In this document: positions 17,514 through 28,425 of the stretch, one piece after another
Layout: every line of letters begins with the position of its first letter
Position numbering within the stretch: the stretch's first letter is position 1
Assembly (NCBI RefSeq): GCF_963668215.1
Contig: NZ_OY764190.1
Span: 186,001-250,000, forward strand
Direction: 5' to 3'
DNA length: 64,000 bases
DNA from: an uncultured Desulfosarcina sp.
GTDB lineage: Bacteria; Desulfobacterota; Desulfobacteria; Desulfobacterales; Desulfosarcinaceae
Made by a program: the position numbers and the translations under genes
The notes under the pieces: generated by a model
What the model saw: the letters and a program-made list of their open reading frames with translations, nothing else
What the model was told of the DNA's origin: nothing
The model's database searches: none

Positions 17514-18821
17514 TCAACCAATCACCGAAAAGCTCGAGTCGGTGTTGATTTTCCGGTTGCGGCTGTAAAAACCGACGTTGAGATTTCTCCGGGTGTACTT
17601 CAGATAGAAATTGACCGGATCCGTATCGTGATCCTGCCCCTTTTCGCAGGCATCGATCAGTTCCGTCATCATGGCGCCGACCACCGGGGCGTTCTTGTAC
17701 TGGTTGCCGCTGGTCCCCACGGCCATGTAAAAGCCCGGCAGGTCGGATTTATCGTAGATCGGAATCCAGTCGTCGCTGCAGTCATACAAGTCGACGACAC
17801 CCTGATGCTGGTTGGGAATCTCCAGATTCGAAACCCGCATGGCTTCCCGCATGACCATGCACTTGTACTGGTCGGTGAAGTTCTGGTCGTAGTTGTCCGG
17901 ATCATCCACCCATAAACGAGGATCGCATTCCGGGTCCTCGCTGCCGATGAGAATATTATTGCCGACTTCCGGACGGGAATAGCAGCCGGTGTCGCCGTCG
18001 GAGAGCATGTAGCCGTCCCGCTCCCAGTCCAACCCCTCGGGGGCCGGCACATGGGCGACCTCCTGCTTCATGGGACGGGTCTTGATGTTCATGGCGTCTT
18101 CGACGCCTGCCATGGCGTTGACGATGTGAGAATGGGGACCGGCAATGTTGACCACCACCGGCGCCTCGATCTGGGTGCCATCGGCCAGTTTAATGCCGGC
18201 CGTGCGGCCATCTTTTTTCAAGATTTCGGTCACCCGCGCATTGAAAAGAAATTCGGCGCCTTTGGCCCTGGCCGCCACCATGAGGTTGTGGGTCGAGAGT
18301 TTGGGGTCGGAAATATAACCGGATTCGGGGACCCAGATCGCCCCGGGAATCGTTTCGCCGGTGGGCTGGCCGAATTCGGGGTCATCCAACCATTTCTGGG
18401 GGAAATAGCTGGCCAGGTTCACATTGGGCAGATAGCGATGGATCTGTTCGGGTTCAACCTCCAGATAGCCGACGCCAAATTCGTCCAGCGCCGCTTTCAC
18501 CCGGGAAAGGTTATGGTTGACTGGGGTCTTGATGACCAGGGCGCCGACGTTTCGGTAGGTGGCCAAACCCTCGGGATCACGCTTCTCCAGATACTTGGGC
18601 CAGTCCAGCCAGTAGTAATAGCCCTCTCGGGCCATGGCCACCCCTTCGGTGGTGGAGTAATGGAACCGGATAATGGCGCAGGAGCCGCTGGTAGAGCCCA
18701 TGCCGGCGTCGGCCAGTTTGTCCACATTCAGGGTCTTGTAGCCCCGTTTCGTCATTTCGAAGGCCACGGCGCATCCAATGACGCCCGATCCGATGATGAC
18801 GGCATCAACCTTGTGATTCAT
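17514..18821 (-). CDS. FAD-dependent amine oxidoreductase (DAO family, SoxB-like)
   Basis: A 435-residue DAO-fold flavoprotein. The N-terminal FAD motif is VIIGSGVIGCAVAFEM. It is a clear paralogue of the protein at 57158-58495: the two share EGSTxGSCAI-like and SGNQYKNAPVVGAMM segments and the DSSFSV(I/N)G C-terminus. The covalent-flavin segment RHDAV seen in the SoxB of this window is absent. The substrate is probably an N-methylated or secondary amino acid, which cannot be fixed from sequence. A strong AGGAGG precedes the ATG. The gene follows the ferredoxin gene by 77 bases on the same strand, so it may belong to the hcp-linked transcription unit. Confidence 0.85.
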   Translation of the reverse strand: MNHKVDAVIIGSGVIGCAVAFEMTKRGYKTLNVDKLADAGMGSTSGSCAIIRFHYSTTEGVAMAREGYYYWLDWPKYLEKRDPEGLATYRNVGALVIKTPVNHNLSRVKAALDEFGVGYLEVEPEQIHRYLPNVNLASYFPQKWLDDPEFGQPTGETIPGAIWVPESGYISDPKLSTHNLMVAARAKGAEFLFNARVTEILKKDGRTAGIKLADGTQIEAPVVVNIAGPHSHIVNAMAGVEDAMNIKTRPMKQEVAHVPAPEGLDWERDGYMLSDGDTGCYSRPEVGNNILIGSEDPECDPRLWVDDPDNYDQNFTDQYKCMVMREAMRVSNLEIPNQHQGVVDLYDCSDDWIPIYDKSDLPGFYMAVGTSGNQYKNAPVVGAMMTELIDACEKGQDHDTDPVNFYLKYTRRNLNVGFYSRNRKINTDSSFSVIG

Positions 18822-18898
18822 CGATCTCCTCCTTTGATGGTTTCAATGGCCCTTACTTAGACGATTCAGGCGTCAATGACAACCGAAAGGAGAAAATC

Positions 18899-19636
18899 CT
18901 ATCGCTCTTCCAGCACCTCTCCCCGCGTGCTGATGGTCACCTGTTTGGAAGGCACCTGGACACCGGCTTTCTCCATGCCCTTATTCACGATGCCGGGCAA
19001 CCCCGAGCAGCAGGGCACTTCCATGACCACAGTGGTGACACTCTTGATGCCGGCGGTTTTGAAAATTTCGGCGAACCGGTCGACATAATCCTGGACGTCG
19101 TCGAACTTCGGGCAGCCGACCATCACGGCTTTGCCGGCCAGAAAATCCCGGTGCAGCGTGGGAAAGGCCACGGGCACGCAGTCGGCAACAACCAGAAGAT
19201 CGGCACCCCTCAAAAACGGCGCGGTAGGCGGAATCAAGCGGATCTGGACCGGCCAATGCGACAGCGCGGATTCCGAACCCGCCATGGTTTTAGGGATATT
19301 GGCCTCCTGGCAGCCGCTTGCCGGGGAGAAGCTCTGGATCTGGGTGGAGGGGCAGCCGCACGGCAGCTTCTGTTCCGCTGCCTGGTCCCTTTGCTCCTCC
19401 AGATGTTTTTCAACAGCCGCTTCGTCAAAGTCCTCGGCCTCGCGTTGGACGATCCTTAAGGCATTTTGGGGACAGTCTCCGATGCAAGCCCCCAGGCCGT
19501 CGCACAGGTTGTCCGAAATCACCCTGGCCTTGCCGTCGATGATCTTCAGGGCCCCTTCCGCACAGGCGATAACACAGTTGCCGCAGCCATCGCAGCGCTC
19601 TTCGTCGATTTCGATGATTTTTCGGTTTACTCTCAT
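18899..19636 (-). CDS. Two-cluster ferredoxin-like Fe-S protein (FrdX-like) linked to hcp
   Basis: A 245-residue protein. The N-terminal ~60 residues carry one standard 4Fe-4S motif (CDGCGNCVIAC) and one altered motif (CDGLGACIGDCP), in which Leu-Gly replaces the second Cys position. A Cys-rich linker (CGCP) and a C-terminal domain with LVVADCVPVAFP and MEVPCCSGLPGIV follow. It would be a cytoplasmic electron carrier, probably the reductant of the hybrid cluster protein; hcp-frdX pairs are known in Desulfovibrio. The gene lies eight bases after the HD-domain gene, with GAGG before its ATG. Confidence 0.85.
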   Translation of the reverse strand: MRVNRKIIEIDEERCDGCGNCVIACAEGALKIIDGKARVISDNLCDGLGACIGDCPQNALRIVQREAEDFDEAAVEKHLEEQRDQAAEQKLPCGCPSTQIQSFSPASGCQEANIPKTMAGSESALSHWPVQIRLIPPTAPFLRGADLLVVADCVPVAFPTLHRDFLAGKAVMVGCPKFDDVQDYVDRFAEIFKTAGIKSVTTVVMEVPCCSGLPGIVNKGMEKAGVQVPSKQVTISTRGEVLEER

Positions 19637-19644
19637 GATATCCT

Positions 19645-20373
19645 CTAATTGAGCAATGACTTGCGGGCCTCTTCTCTTCCCGCATCAGTCAGGAATTTTT
19701 TCGCGACAATGCTTTCGATCTTTTCGGGCGCGATGCCGTTTTCCTTTCTGGCGTCCTCCAGGTTGGCGATCAGGTCCGCATCGTAGAGCACTTTGAAGTT
19801 GAGGGTTTCCTCTTCGCGGGGATGGTGATGGTGGCCCACGATTTCGCAGACTTCATCGACCAGCGGTGCCTTGGCCCCCAACCGCTCCAGAATCTCGCGG
19901 GCCACCGCCGGGCCTTCCTGCTCCTGATACCTGGCCGCACTGCTGTTATGCTTTTTTTCGGCCAGAACGATGCCGATATCGTGCAGGTAGGCAGCACACA
20001 ACACCACCGCCGGATTGCCGCCCTCGACCCGGTTGATGCGTTCCGCATGGCGGGCCACCCGCATGGCGTGACCGATGCGTTTGAAGTCGCTTTTGAAATA
20101 GCGTTTCATCTCGATAGCCACCCGGTCTTTGAGCAGATCTTCCTTCTGCTCCAGAAACTCCTCGGGCAGGGTGCCGATGCACTGCTCGGCATACTGGCAA
20201 TAGGCCGCACAGCCAAAATCCATATCCGGATTGACGAACCGATGCTGGCATTGGGGGCATTTGCGGGCCGTGTCGTCCTTGAAGAACTCCACTTTGGCGC
20301 CGCACTTCGGGCACGGCACCTCGTAAATGGCGCCGGGCTTCCAGTAGAGAGTATCCTGTCCGGGGCATTTCAT
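19645..20373 (-). CDS. HD-domain phosphohydrolase with N-terminal zinc ribbon
   Basis: A 242-residue protein. Residues 1-50 form a zinc-ribbon-like domain (CPKCGAKVEFF then CPQCQHRF), followed by a second Cys group (CAAYCQYAEQC). From about residue 95 it has an HD fold: HAERI for the first His, YLHDIGI for the HD pair, GHHHHP and YDADLIANLED. HD proteins hydrolyse nucleotides or phosphodiesters; the substrate here is unknown. AAGGAG precedes the ATG, and it forms a tight pair with the ferredoxin gene. Placement between hcp and ferredoxin implies a role in the nitrosative-stress response, which is inference from context. Confidence 0.85.
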   Translation of the reverse strand: MKCPGQDTLYWKPGAIYEVPCPKCGAKVEFFKDDTARKCPQCQHRFVNPDMDFGCAAYCQYAEQCIGTLPEEFLEQKEDLLKDRVAIEMKRYFKSDFKRIGHAMRVARHAERINRVEGGNPAVVLCAAYLHDIGIVLAEKKHNSSAARYQEQEGPAVAREILERLGAKAPLVDEVCEIVGHHHHPREEETLNFKVLYDADLIANLEDARKENGIAPEKIESIVAKKFLTDAGREEARKSLLN

Positions 20374-20481
20374 GGCAGCGCTCCTTTACCGACCGTTTTC
20401 AGTTGTCGGCTGCCGGGAGCTTCCCCCGGGCAGCCGTTTCTTTTAAATATAGGTTCGAATACATATTTTTACAGGGTTTGA

Positions 20482-20564
20482 GATCGCGTTTTTGGCAAGG
20501 CCAGAGGGAGGAAGCTGGTTTTGGCATACCGCGACGACCGATAACGCCGCCTAAAAACGCGATC
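20482..20564. repeat. Inverted repeat in the hcp-HD gap
   Basis: GATCGCGTTTTTGGC at 20482-20496 pairs with GCCTAAAAACGCGATC at 20549-20564 (one extra base), leaving about a 52-base loop. A second hairpin lies at about 20408-20438 (CGGCTGCC...GGCAGCCG). Both are in the 204-base gap after hcp. They may reduce transcription into the downstream genes or be relics of a small repeat element. Confidence 0.5.
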
Positions 20565-20577
20565 CCGAAGCCTGGAC

Positions 20578-22206
20578 TTAGCCCAAAATGGCCTTTAGAT
20601 CCCCTTCTGCTGTCCCAATCGGCATGATGTTGAAATTCTTCACCAGCACATCCAGCACGTTGGGCGTAATGAAAGCCGGCAGGCTGGGGCCCAGTCGGAT
20701 GTCCTTGATGCCCAGGTGCAGCAGGGAGAGCAGGATCACGCAGGCCTTCTGCTCGTACCAGGAGAGAATCATGGAAAGCGGCAGGTCGTTGACCCCGCAT
20801 TCGAAGGCATTGGCCAGGGCCACGGCGATCTGGATGGCCGAGTGGGCGTCGTTGCACTGCCCGATATCCAGCAGGCGCGGGATGCCGCCGATATCCCCCA
20901 GGTCCTTGTCGAAAAAGCGGAACTTGCCGCAGGCCAGGGTCAGCACCACACAGTCCTCGGGAACCTTTTCCACAAACTCGGTGTAGTAGTCGCGGCCGGG
21001 TTTGGCGCCGTCGCAGCCGCCCACCAGGAAGAAATGGCGGATGGCCTTGTTCTTGACCGCTTCGATCACCTGGGGTGCCACGCCCATGACCGCGTTTCTG
21101 GCAAAACCGACCATGACCTGCTTTCCGGGCACATCTTCCGTAAACCCGGGCAGTGCCAGGGCCCGCTCAATGGCCGGGGTGAAATCCTTGTCGGCGATGT
21201 GGGGCACGCCGGGCCAGCCGACCAGGCCGGTGGTGAAAATATTGGCCTGATACGACTCTTTAGGCTTCTGGATGCAGTTGGTGGTCATAACAATGGCCCC
21301 GGGGAAAGCGGCGAACTCCTTGGCCTGGTTCTGCCACGCCGTTCCGTAATGGCCGTAGAAGTGCCCGTATTTCTTCAGTTCCGGATAGCCATGGCAGGGC
21401 AGCATCTCACCGTGGGTGTACACGTTGATCCCCTTGCCCTCGGTCTGCTTGAGAATCGTCTCCAGATCCTTGAGATCGTGGCCGGAAACCAGGATGGCCT
21501 TGCCCTTTTTGGCACCCAGGGGTACGGCGGTGGGCACGGGATGGCCGTAGGTACCGGTGTTGCCGGCATCCAGCAGTTCCATGGCTTTGAGGTTGACCTC
21601 CCCGCACTTCAAGGCCAACCCCACGTAGTCGTCGGCGCCAAGAGTATTATCGAGCGTGGCGGCCAGGCCTTCATAGATATAGGCGTAGACGGATTCATCT
21701 TCCTGGCCCAGAATCCGGGCATGGTCGGCATAGGCGGCCAGGCCCTTGATGCCGTAGACGATCAGTTCTCTCAAGGAACGGATATCCGGATTGACCGAGG
21801 GATCGGACTGAATGCCCACTTGCTCGCCCTGGGCCACCAGGCCGGCCTGATCGCCGGCCGGAGTAAAAGTCGCCGGACCGTCGGCAAAGGCCGCGCTGCC
21901 GCCGGCCGCCTGGACCTTGGCCTTGAGGGCCTCGCGGTGTTTGACGGCATCGTCGATCAGGATGACGAAACGGGCCGGATCGAAATCCACGTTGGTCAGG
22001 GTCGAAAAAATGGCCTCGCAGGCAAACTGGTTGACCGCAGGATCGCTGACATTGACCCTGGCGCCTTCCACGGCCACCTGGGCGATGCCCTTGGTTGCGT
22101 ATATAAGAAGATCCTGAAGGGCCGCCACTTCGGGCTGTTTGCCGCACACGCCGATTTTGGTGCATCCTTCGCCTTTGGCCGTCTGTTCGCATTGAAAACA
22201 AAACAT
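20578..22206 (-). CDS. hcp: Hybrid cluster protein / hydroxylamine reductase
   Basis: A 542-residue Hcp. The N-terminal cubane-cluster ligands have the spacing CxxC-x8-C-x5-C (CFQCEQTAKGEGCTKIGVC), the form found in anaerobes such as Desulfovibrio. Hybrid-cluster motifs further on include FVGGCDGAKPGR, LACGKFRF and the QCNDAHSAIQIA segment. Hcp acts in the cytoplasm as a reductase of hydroxylamine and, physiologically, of nitric oxide. ATG at 22206 is preceded by AAGGAGGAG; the longer frame is not supported. A TTGAC-N4-GTCAA palindrome upstream and the divergent Crp/Fnr gene point to HcpR control. Confidence 0.97.
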   Translation of the reverse strand: MFCFQCEQTAKGEGCTKIGVCGKQPEVAALQDLLIYATKGIAQVAVEGARVNVSDPAVNQFACEAIFSTLTNVDFDPARFVILIDDAVKHREALKAKVQAAGGSAAFADGPATFTPAGDQAGLVAQGEQVGIQSDPSVNPDIRSLRELIVYGIKGLAAYADHARILGQEDESVYAYIYEGLAATLDNTLGADDYVGLALKCGEVNLKAMELLDAGNTGTYGHPVPTAVPLGAKKGKAILVSGHDLKDLETILKQTEGKGINVYTHGEMLPCHGYPELKKYGHFYGHYGTAWQNQAKEFAAFPGAIVMTTNCIQKPKESYQANIFTTGLVGWPGVPHIADKDFTPAIERALALPGFTEDVPGKQVMVGFARNAVMGVAPQVIEAVKNKAIRHFFLVGGCDGAKPGRDYYTEFVEKVPEDCVVLTLACGKFRFFDKDLGDIGGIPRLLDIGQCNDAHSAIQIAVALANAFECGVNDLPLSMILSWYEQKACVILLSLLHLGIKDIRLGPSLPAFITPNVLDVLVKNFNIMPIGTAEGDLKAILG

Positions 22207-22326
22207 GATGTCTCCTCCTTGGTATCGGTTGGTTACGATATGGCTTCGATTGTCGGTTGCCGCTGCCATTGCTCTCTTTTCGTTCAGCGTTTAGCTGTCT
22301 TTTACCGGTTCCAAATTCAAATGCCC

Positions 22327-22340
22327 TTGACCTGAGTCAA
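22327..22340. promoter_or_regulatory. HcpR-like operator, TTGAC-N4-GTCAA
   Basis: TTGACCTGAGTCAA is a perfect palindromic pair of TTGAC half-sites with a four-base spacer. It lies 121 bases upstream of the hcp start and between hcp and the divergent regulator gene. Its form agrees with the Crp/Fnr-type operator described for HcpR in sulfate reducers. Confidence 0.78.
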
Positions 22341-22400
22341 AACTTTCAATTTTTTTCATTTCCTTTTGGGCGGTACACCTTCATGATCGGGCAATCCACC

Positions 22401-22414
22401 TTGACTCGGGACAA
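22401..22414. promoter_or_regulatory. Second, imperfect HcpR-like site
   Basis: TTGACTCGGGACAA has the same half-site spacing as the site at 22327, but its right half is GACAA instead of GTCAA. It lies 119 bases before the regulator start and could mediate autoregulation. Confidence 0.5.
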
Positions 22415-22532
22415 GCTTCCGGGCTATCGGTTTATGCTGAAAACAAGGGATTTTTCGGAAGAATCAACCCAAAAACCAGCGATTGCCGGCCTGAGCGAGC
22501 CATGGACAGGGCCGAAAGGAAACCATCATCCA

Positions 22533-23228
22533 ATGAAAAAAGGAATTCGCCGGGTTCTGGCGGCGGCGCCGCTCTTCAAAGGACTTTCGGAACAGCAACT
22601 GGATGAAATCGGTGCCATCACCGTCGACAAGCCCTACCAGCGCGGCGAGTCAATCTTTATGGAGGGGGATGAGGGCAACGGCTTCTACATTGTCGCCGAG
22701 GGCCAGGTAAAAATTTTCAAGACCTCCCTGGAGGGCAAGGAGCAGATCCTGCACATCTACGGGCCGGGCAATCCCTTCGGCGAAGTGCCGGTCTTTTCCG
22801 GCTCACGGTTTCCGGCCAATGCCATGGCCCTGGTCAAAAGCCGAATCCTCTTTTTGCCCAGGGAGGCGTTCGTTCGCCTGATCGCCGAACATCCCTCGCT
22901 GTCCATGAACATGCTGGGGGAGCTGTCCTTGCGGCTGCGCGAGTTCACCGTCCAGATCGAAAACCTCTCCTTGAAGGAGGTTCCCTCCCGCCTGGCCTCC
23001 TACCTGACGGTGCTGGCCGAAGAGCAGGGACGCAGCGACCGGATCGACCTGACCATTTCCAAGGGTCAATTGGCCAGTTTGCTGGGCACTATCCCGGAAA
23101 CCCTTTCACGGATTTTTGCAAAAATGAGCGCCCAGAACCTGATCCGGGTGGAGGGCAGGCAGATTCATCTGCTGGATATGGCCGGCCTGGAGGACCTTTC
23201 TGTAGCCGGCAAGCTGGAGGAGGAGTGA
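22533..23228 (+). CDS. Crp/Fnr-family regulator, HcpR-like
   Basis: A 231-residue regulator with an N-terminal cyclic-nucleotide-binding-type sensor domain (residues about 15-130, ending GPGNPFGEVPVFSGSRFP) and a C-terminal Crp helix-turn-helix (ISKGQLASLLGTIPETLSRIFAKM). It has no Fnr-type Cys cluster, as in HcpR proteins, which sense nitrosative stress. I chose ATG at 22533, where alignment with the family begins and AAAGGA stands upstream; the frame is open much further 5' through the operator region. Divergence from hcp and the two operator-like palindromes support the HcpR role. Confidence 0.87.
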   Translation: MKKGIRRVLAAAPLFKGLSEQQLDEIGAITVDKPYQRGESIFMEGDEGNGFYIVAEGQVKIFKTSLEGKEQILHIYGPGNPFGEVPVFSGSRFPANAMALVKSRILFLPREAFVRLIAEHPSLSMNMLGELSLRLREFTVQIENLSLKEVPSRLASYLTVLAEEQGRSDRIDLTISKGQLASLLGTIPETLSRIFAKMSAQNLIRVEGRQIHLLDMAGLEDLSVAGKLEEE

Positions 23229-23534
23229 CGGCAGCGAGGTCGCCGCGCTTAGGGCGAAAAATTTTTCGCCCCTACGATCATTGAGGGTTCCTGCGGGAAC
23301 GACGTGCCTGCCGACTTCTAAGGAAGTGGCATCTGTTCAGACACAGTTTTTCGTGGGAGCGGCGTCCCCGCCGCGATGATTACCAACCGAATCGCGGCTG
23401 GAAGCCGCTCCAACGAATCCACCACCTTTCTTTCGGGTGTGTGGCCATGGATGGCCTGAAAAGCTTTTTACAAGTCTTAAGTACCAGATACTAAGTGGCG
23501 GATCAGATTCATATAAAAACAAATAAACGGCCAG
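23229..23534. repeat. Intergenic block of palindromic repeats
   Basis: About 300 bases without a gene. AGGGCGAAAAATTTTTCGCC, then CCT, at 23251-23273 is one of three copies of a palindrome in this window (others at 58542 and 60561). At 23354-23413 two REP-like arms occur: GGGAGCGGC with GCCGCGAT, then ATCGCGGC with GCCGCTCC. The block lies between two convergent genes and may act as a bidirectional terminator. Confidence 0.7.
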
Positions 23535-23942
23535 CTATTTTTTTTCCATCTTCTGCTTCAACTTCTTCTCGATCTCGGCAAACAGGTCCTGCTTTTTTTG
23601 TGCCTGCTGGGCCTTGATGGATGCGACCTTCTCCTGCATGACGTCCTTGCCCTGCTTGAATTTTTTCAGTTCCTGTTCCAAGCGGCTCTCTTCCGTGTTC
23701 CGGGGCAGGTTCTCGATGGCCAGGTGATCGCCCACCACCAGCCGGTCCTCGAATCCGCTTTTGACCGTATCGACAATGGCCAGTTCCTTGAGCCGGTTGA
23801 GCAGGTAGCTGCCCTTTTCGTCCGAATAGTCCAGCAGGCGGCAGACCGACGCCAGAGACGGCGGCGCCCCATCCTGGTGGTCGAGCACCCGCACGGCAGC
23901 GACAAACAGGTGGGCGGTGGTATATAAATCGTTGGTTTTCAT
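23535..23942 (-). CDS. Uncharacterised winged-helix-like protein with coiled-coil tail
   Basis: A 135-residue protein I cannot name. The first ~75 residues look like a small winged-helix fold (SLASVCRLLDYSDEKGSYLL then NRLKELAIVDTV). The remainder is a highly charged helix rich in Lys, Glu and Gln, probably a coiled coil. It has no signal peptide and no membrane segment. The gene stands alone between hcpR and eno, on the opposite strand to both. A longer overlapping frame on the same strand has no comparable structure and I discard it. Confidence 0.7.
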   Translation of the reverse strand: MKTNDLYTTAHLFVAAVRVLDHQDGAPPSLASVCRLLDYSDEKGSYLLNRLKELAIVDTVKSGFEDRLVVGDHLAIENLPRNTEESRLEQELKKFKQGKDVMQEKVASIKAQQAQKKQDLFAEIEKKLKQKMEKK

Positions 23943-24077
23943 GGCGGTTGGTTCCCGTTTTTACGGCTTTGCAATCCAGACCCAATTTCTTGACATCGAC
24001 TGACAAGGAGAGTAACATTTGCCTTTAAATTGTCAAGCGGCAACTGGCCCGCACTTCCCGGGGTCGAAAAATCCTGA

Positions 24078-25448
<1,371 letters not shown>

Positions 25449-25494
25449 TCGCCGTTGCTCACAAGAGAATACCACCCGTAATGGACCTGCGTTG

Positions 25495-26376
25495 ATGATG
25501 GCCAGAATGATGGTAATACTGAAAAAACCGGTATGGGCGGCCTGTCGCTTGGCCGCCCTTTTCTTATGGTTCACCGCTGTCGTCCTGCCGTCCCCATCTG
25601 TGGCCTACGTCCTTGAAGGACCTCATGTTCTGCAACTCACCGCCGAAGCCCTGGGCACCATCGCCACCCTTCAGGTGGAAAATAAATTATTGATCTACCC
25701 CCAGACGCCGGAAGCCGCACCTGCCGTTTACGATGAAACCGCCATTTACGTCATGCCCGAACGGTTCCGCTCGGACATCGTCTCCGAAACGATCCGACGC
25801 ACCCATCTGGTGTTCGGCGATACGTCCATTACGGTAATCGACGGCCGCATGTCGGTCGACCCCGATCCGTTCGACGCCTATCAGGAACTGCTTCGCGCCC
25901 GGACCCGGTGGCGCCTGATGCGAACGCTCAACCGACTGGGCGTGGAAACGGCCATTTGCAGTCTGGGGCGGGTGGACGAAAGGGTGGTGTTCGTGCTGGG
26001 GGCCCGGTATCCTGATGAATCGGTTTCTCAAGTGGCCATTGATAAAACCACTTTTCTGCCTGTCCGTCTGCTGCTGGTCGACCAAAAATCCGACACGGCC
26101 GGCAGCCGGCTGGAAATCGTCTACCGCAACTGGGAAAAACTTCAAAGCGGGTGGTTTCCGATGCAAGTGCAATTTTCCATGGACAACCGCCTTGTCCGGG
26201 AAATCCGGGTGGCGAGCCTGCGCCTCAACACCTCCATTTCAGTCGAAACGATGGATCCGGAAGTATTGAAGGCTTCGGTCGCCGCCAACGCGCCCGAAAC
26301 GCCCCAGGAGCAAAAACAGAAGGCGGTCGAAGCGATACAGAAGGGAGTCCAGGATTTCCAGAAAAAATTCGAATAG
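25495..26376 (+). CDS. Exported protein of unknown function
   Basis: A 293-residue protein with an N-terminal signal sequence (ACRLAALFLWFTAVVLPSPS then VAY). The mature part is beta-rich, including LEIVYRNWEKLQSGWFPMQV, which recalls the LolA/LppX-like outer-membrane lipoprotein-sorting fold. That resemblance is weak and I do not assign a function. The C-terminal 30 residues form a charged helix. Several ATG codons are available (25495, 25498, 25507, 25510) and none has a clear ribosome site, so the start is uncertain by a few codons. It lies between eno and pyrG in the same direction. Confidence 0.7.
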   Translation: MMARMMVILKKPVWAACRLAALFLWFTAVVLPSPSVAYVLEGPHVLQLTAEALGTIATLQVENKLLIYPQTPEAAPAVYDETAIYVMPERFRSDIVSETIRRTHLVFGDTSITVIDGRMSVDPDPFDAYQELLRARTRWRLMRTLNRLGVETAICSLGRVDERVVFVLGARYPDESVSQVAIDKTTFLPVRLLLVDQKSDTAGSRLEIVYRNWEKLQSGWFPMQVQFSMDNRLVREIRVASLRLNTSISVETMDPEVLKASVAANAPETPQEQKQKAVEAIQKGVQDFQKKFE

Positions 26377-26547
26377 CTTGTTTTCCAAAACCGGCAAATA
26401 TGGTACACGCTTCGCAACTGGATCGTACCGGGTAAAATCACCCGAAAAAACAGCCTGAGAAAACATAATTGTTTATTTAAACTATATTTATTACATATTT
26501 GCATTATACAACGCATTACCAATCCCTGAAACGAGGCCGAGGTTTGA

Positions 26548-28206
<1,659 letters not shown>

Positions 28207-28328
28207 GCTTTTGTTTCCGGAAGCGAACCGTTTACATACCTACCGGTTCCGACCAGCGGGTGGAAAACCTGACGATACAGGTGTTTGTAGCGATCCTACC
28301 TTAAAAATGCCAATTCTTAGCCTTTTTT

Positions 28329-28355
28329 TTAAGTTCCTGCCGATTCAGTCGATAA
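28329..28355 (+). promoter_or_regulatory. Sigma-28 (FliA) type promoter of chemoreceptor 1
   Basis: TTAAGTTC, an 11-base spacer and GTCGATAA compare with the sigma-28 consensus TAAAGTTT-N11-GCCGATAA at 6/8 and 7/8 positions. It lies about 70 bases before the chemoreceptor start. The same arrangement precedes the second receptor. Confidence 0.75.
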
Positions 28356-28425
28356 TGCAAGTGAACCATATTTATTTTTTGCCTCTTATACATTTTATCT
28401 CAATCGTTTAGCAAAGGAGTTTGCT

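Noticed and set aside
20716..22335. 539-residue open frame on the plus strand opposite hcp
   Set aside because: It is a GC-driven shadow of hcp, lacks any recognisable motif, and hcp is certain.
23354..23413. Possible CRISPR or tRNA-like structure in the repeat block
   Set aside because: Only two different hairpins with no regular spacers and no tRNA arms; it fits REP-type repeats.
23509..24018. 169-residue minus-strand frame overlapping the 135-residue gene
   Set aside because: Composition of a shadow frame; the 135-residue frame has a plausible fold and start.
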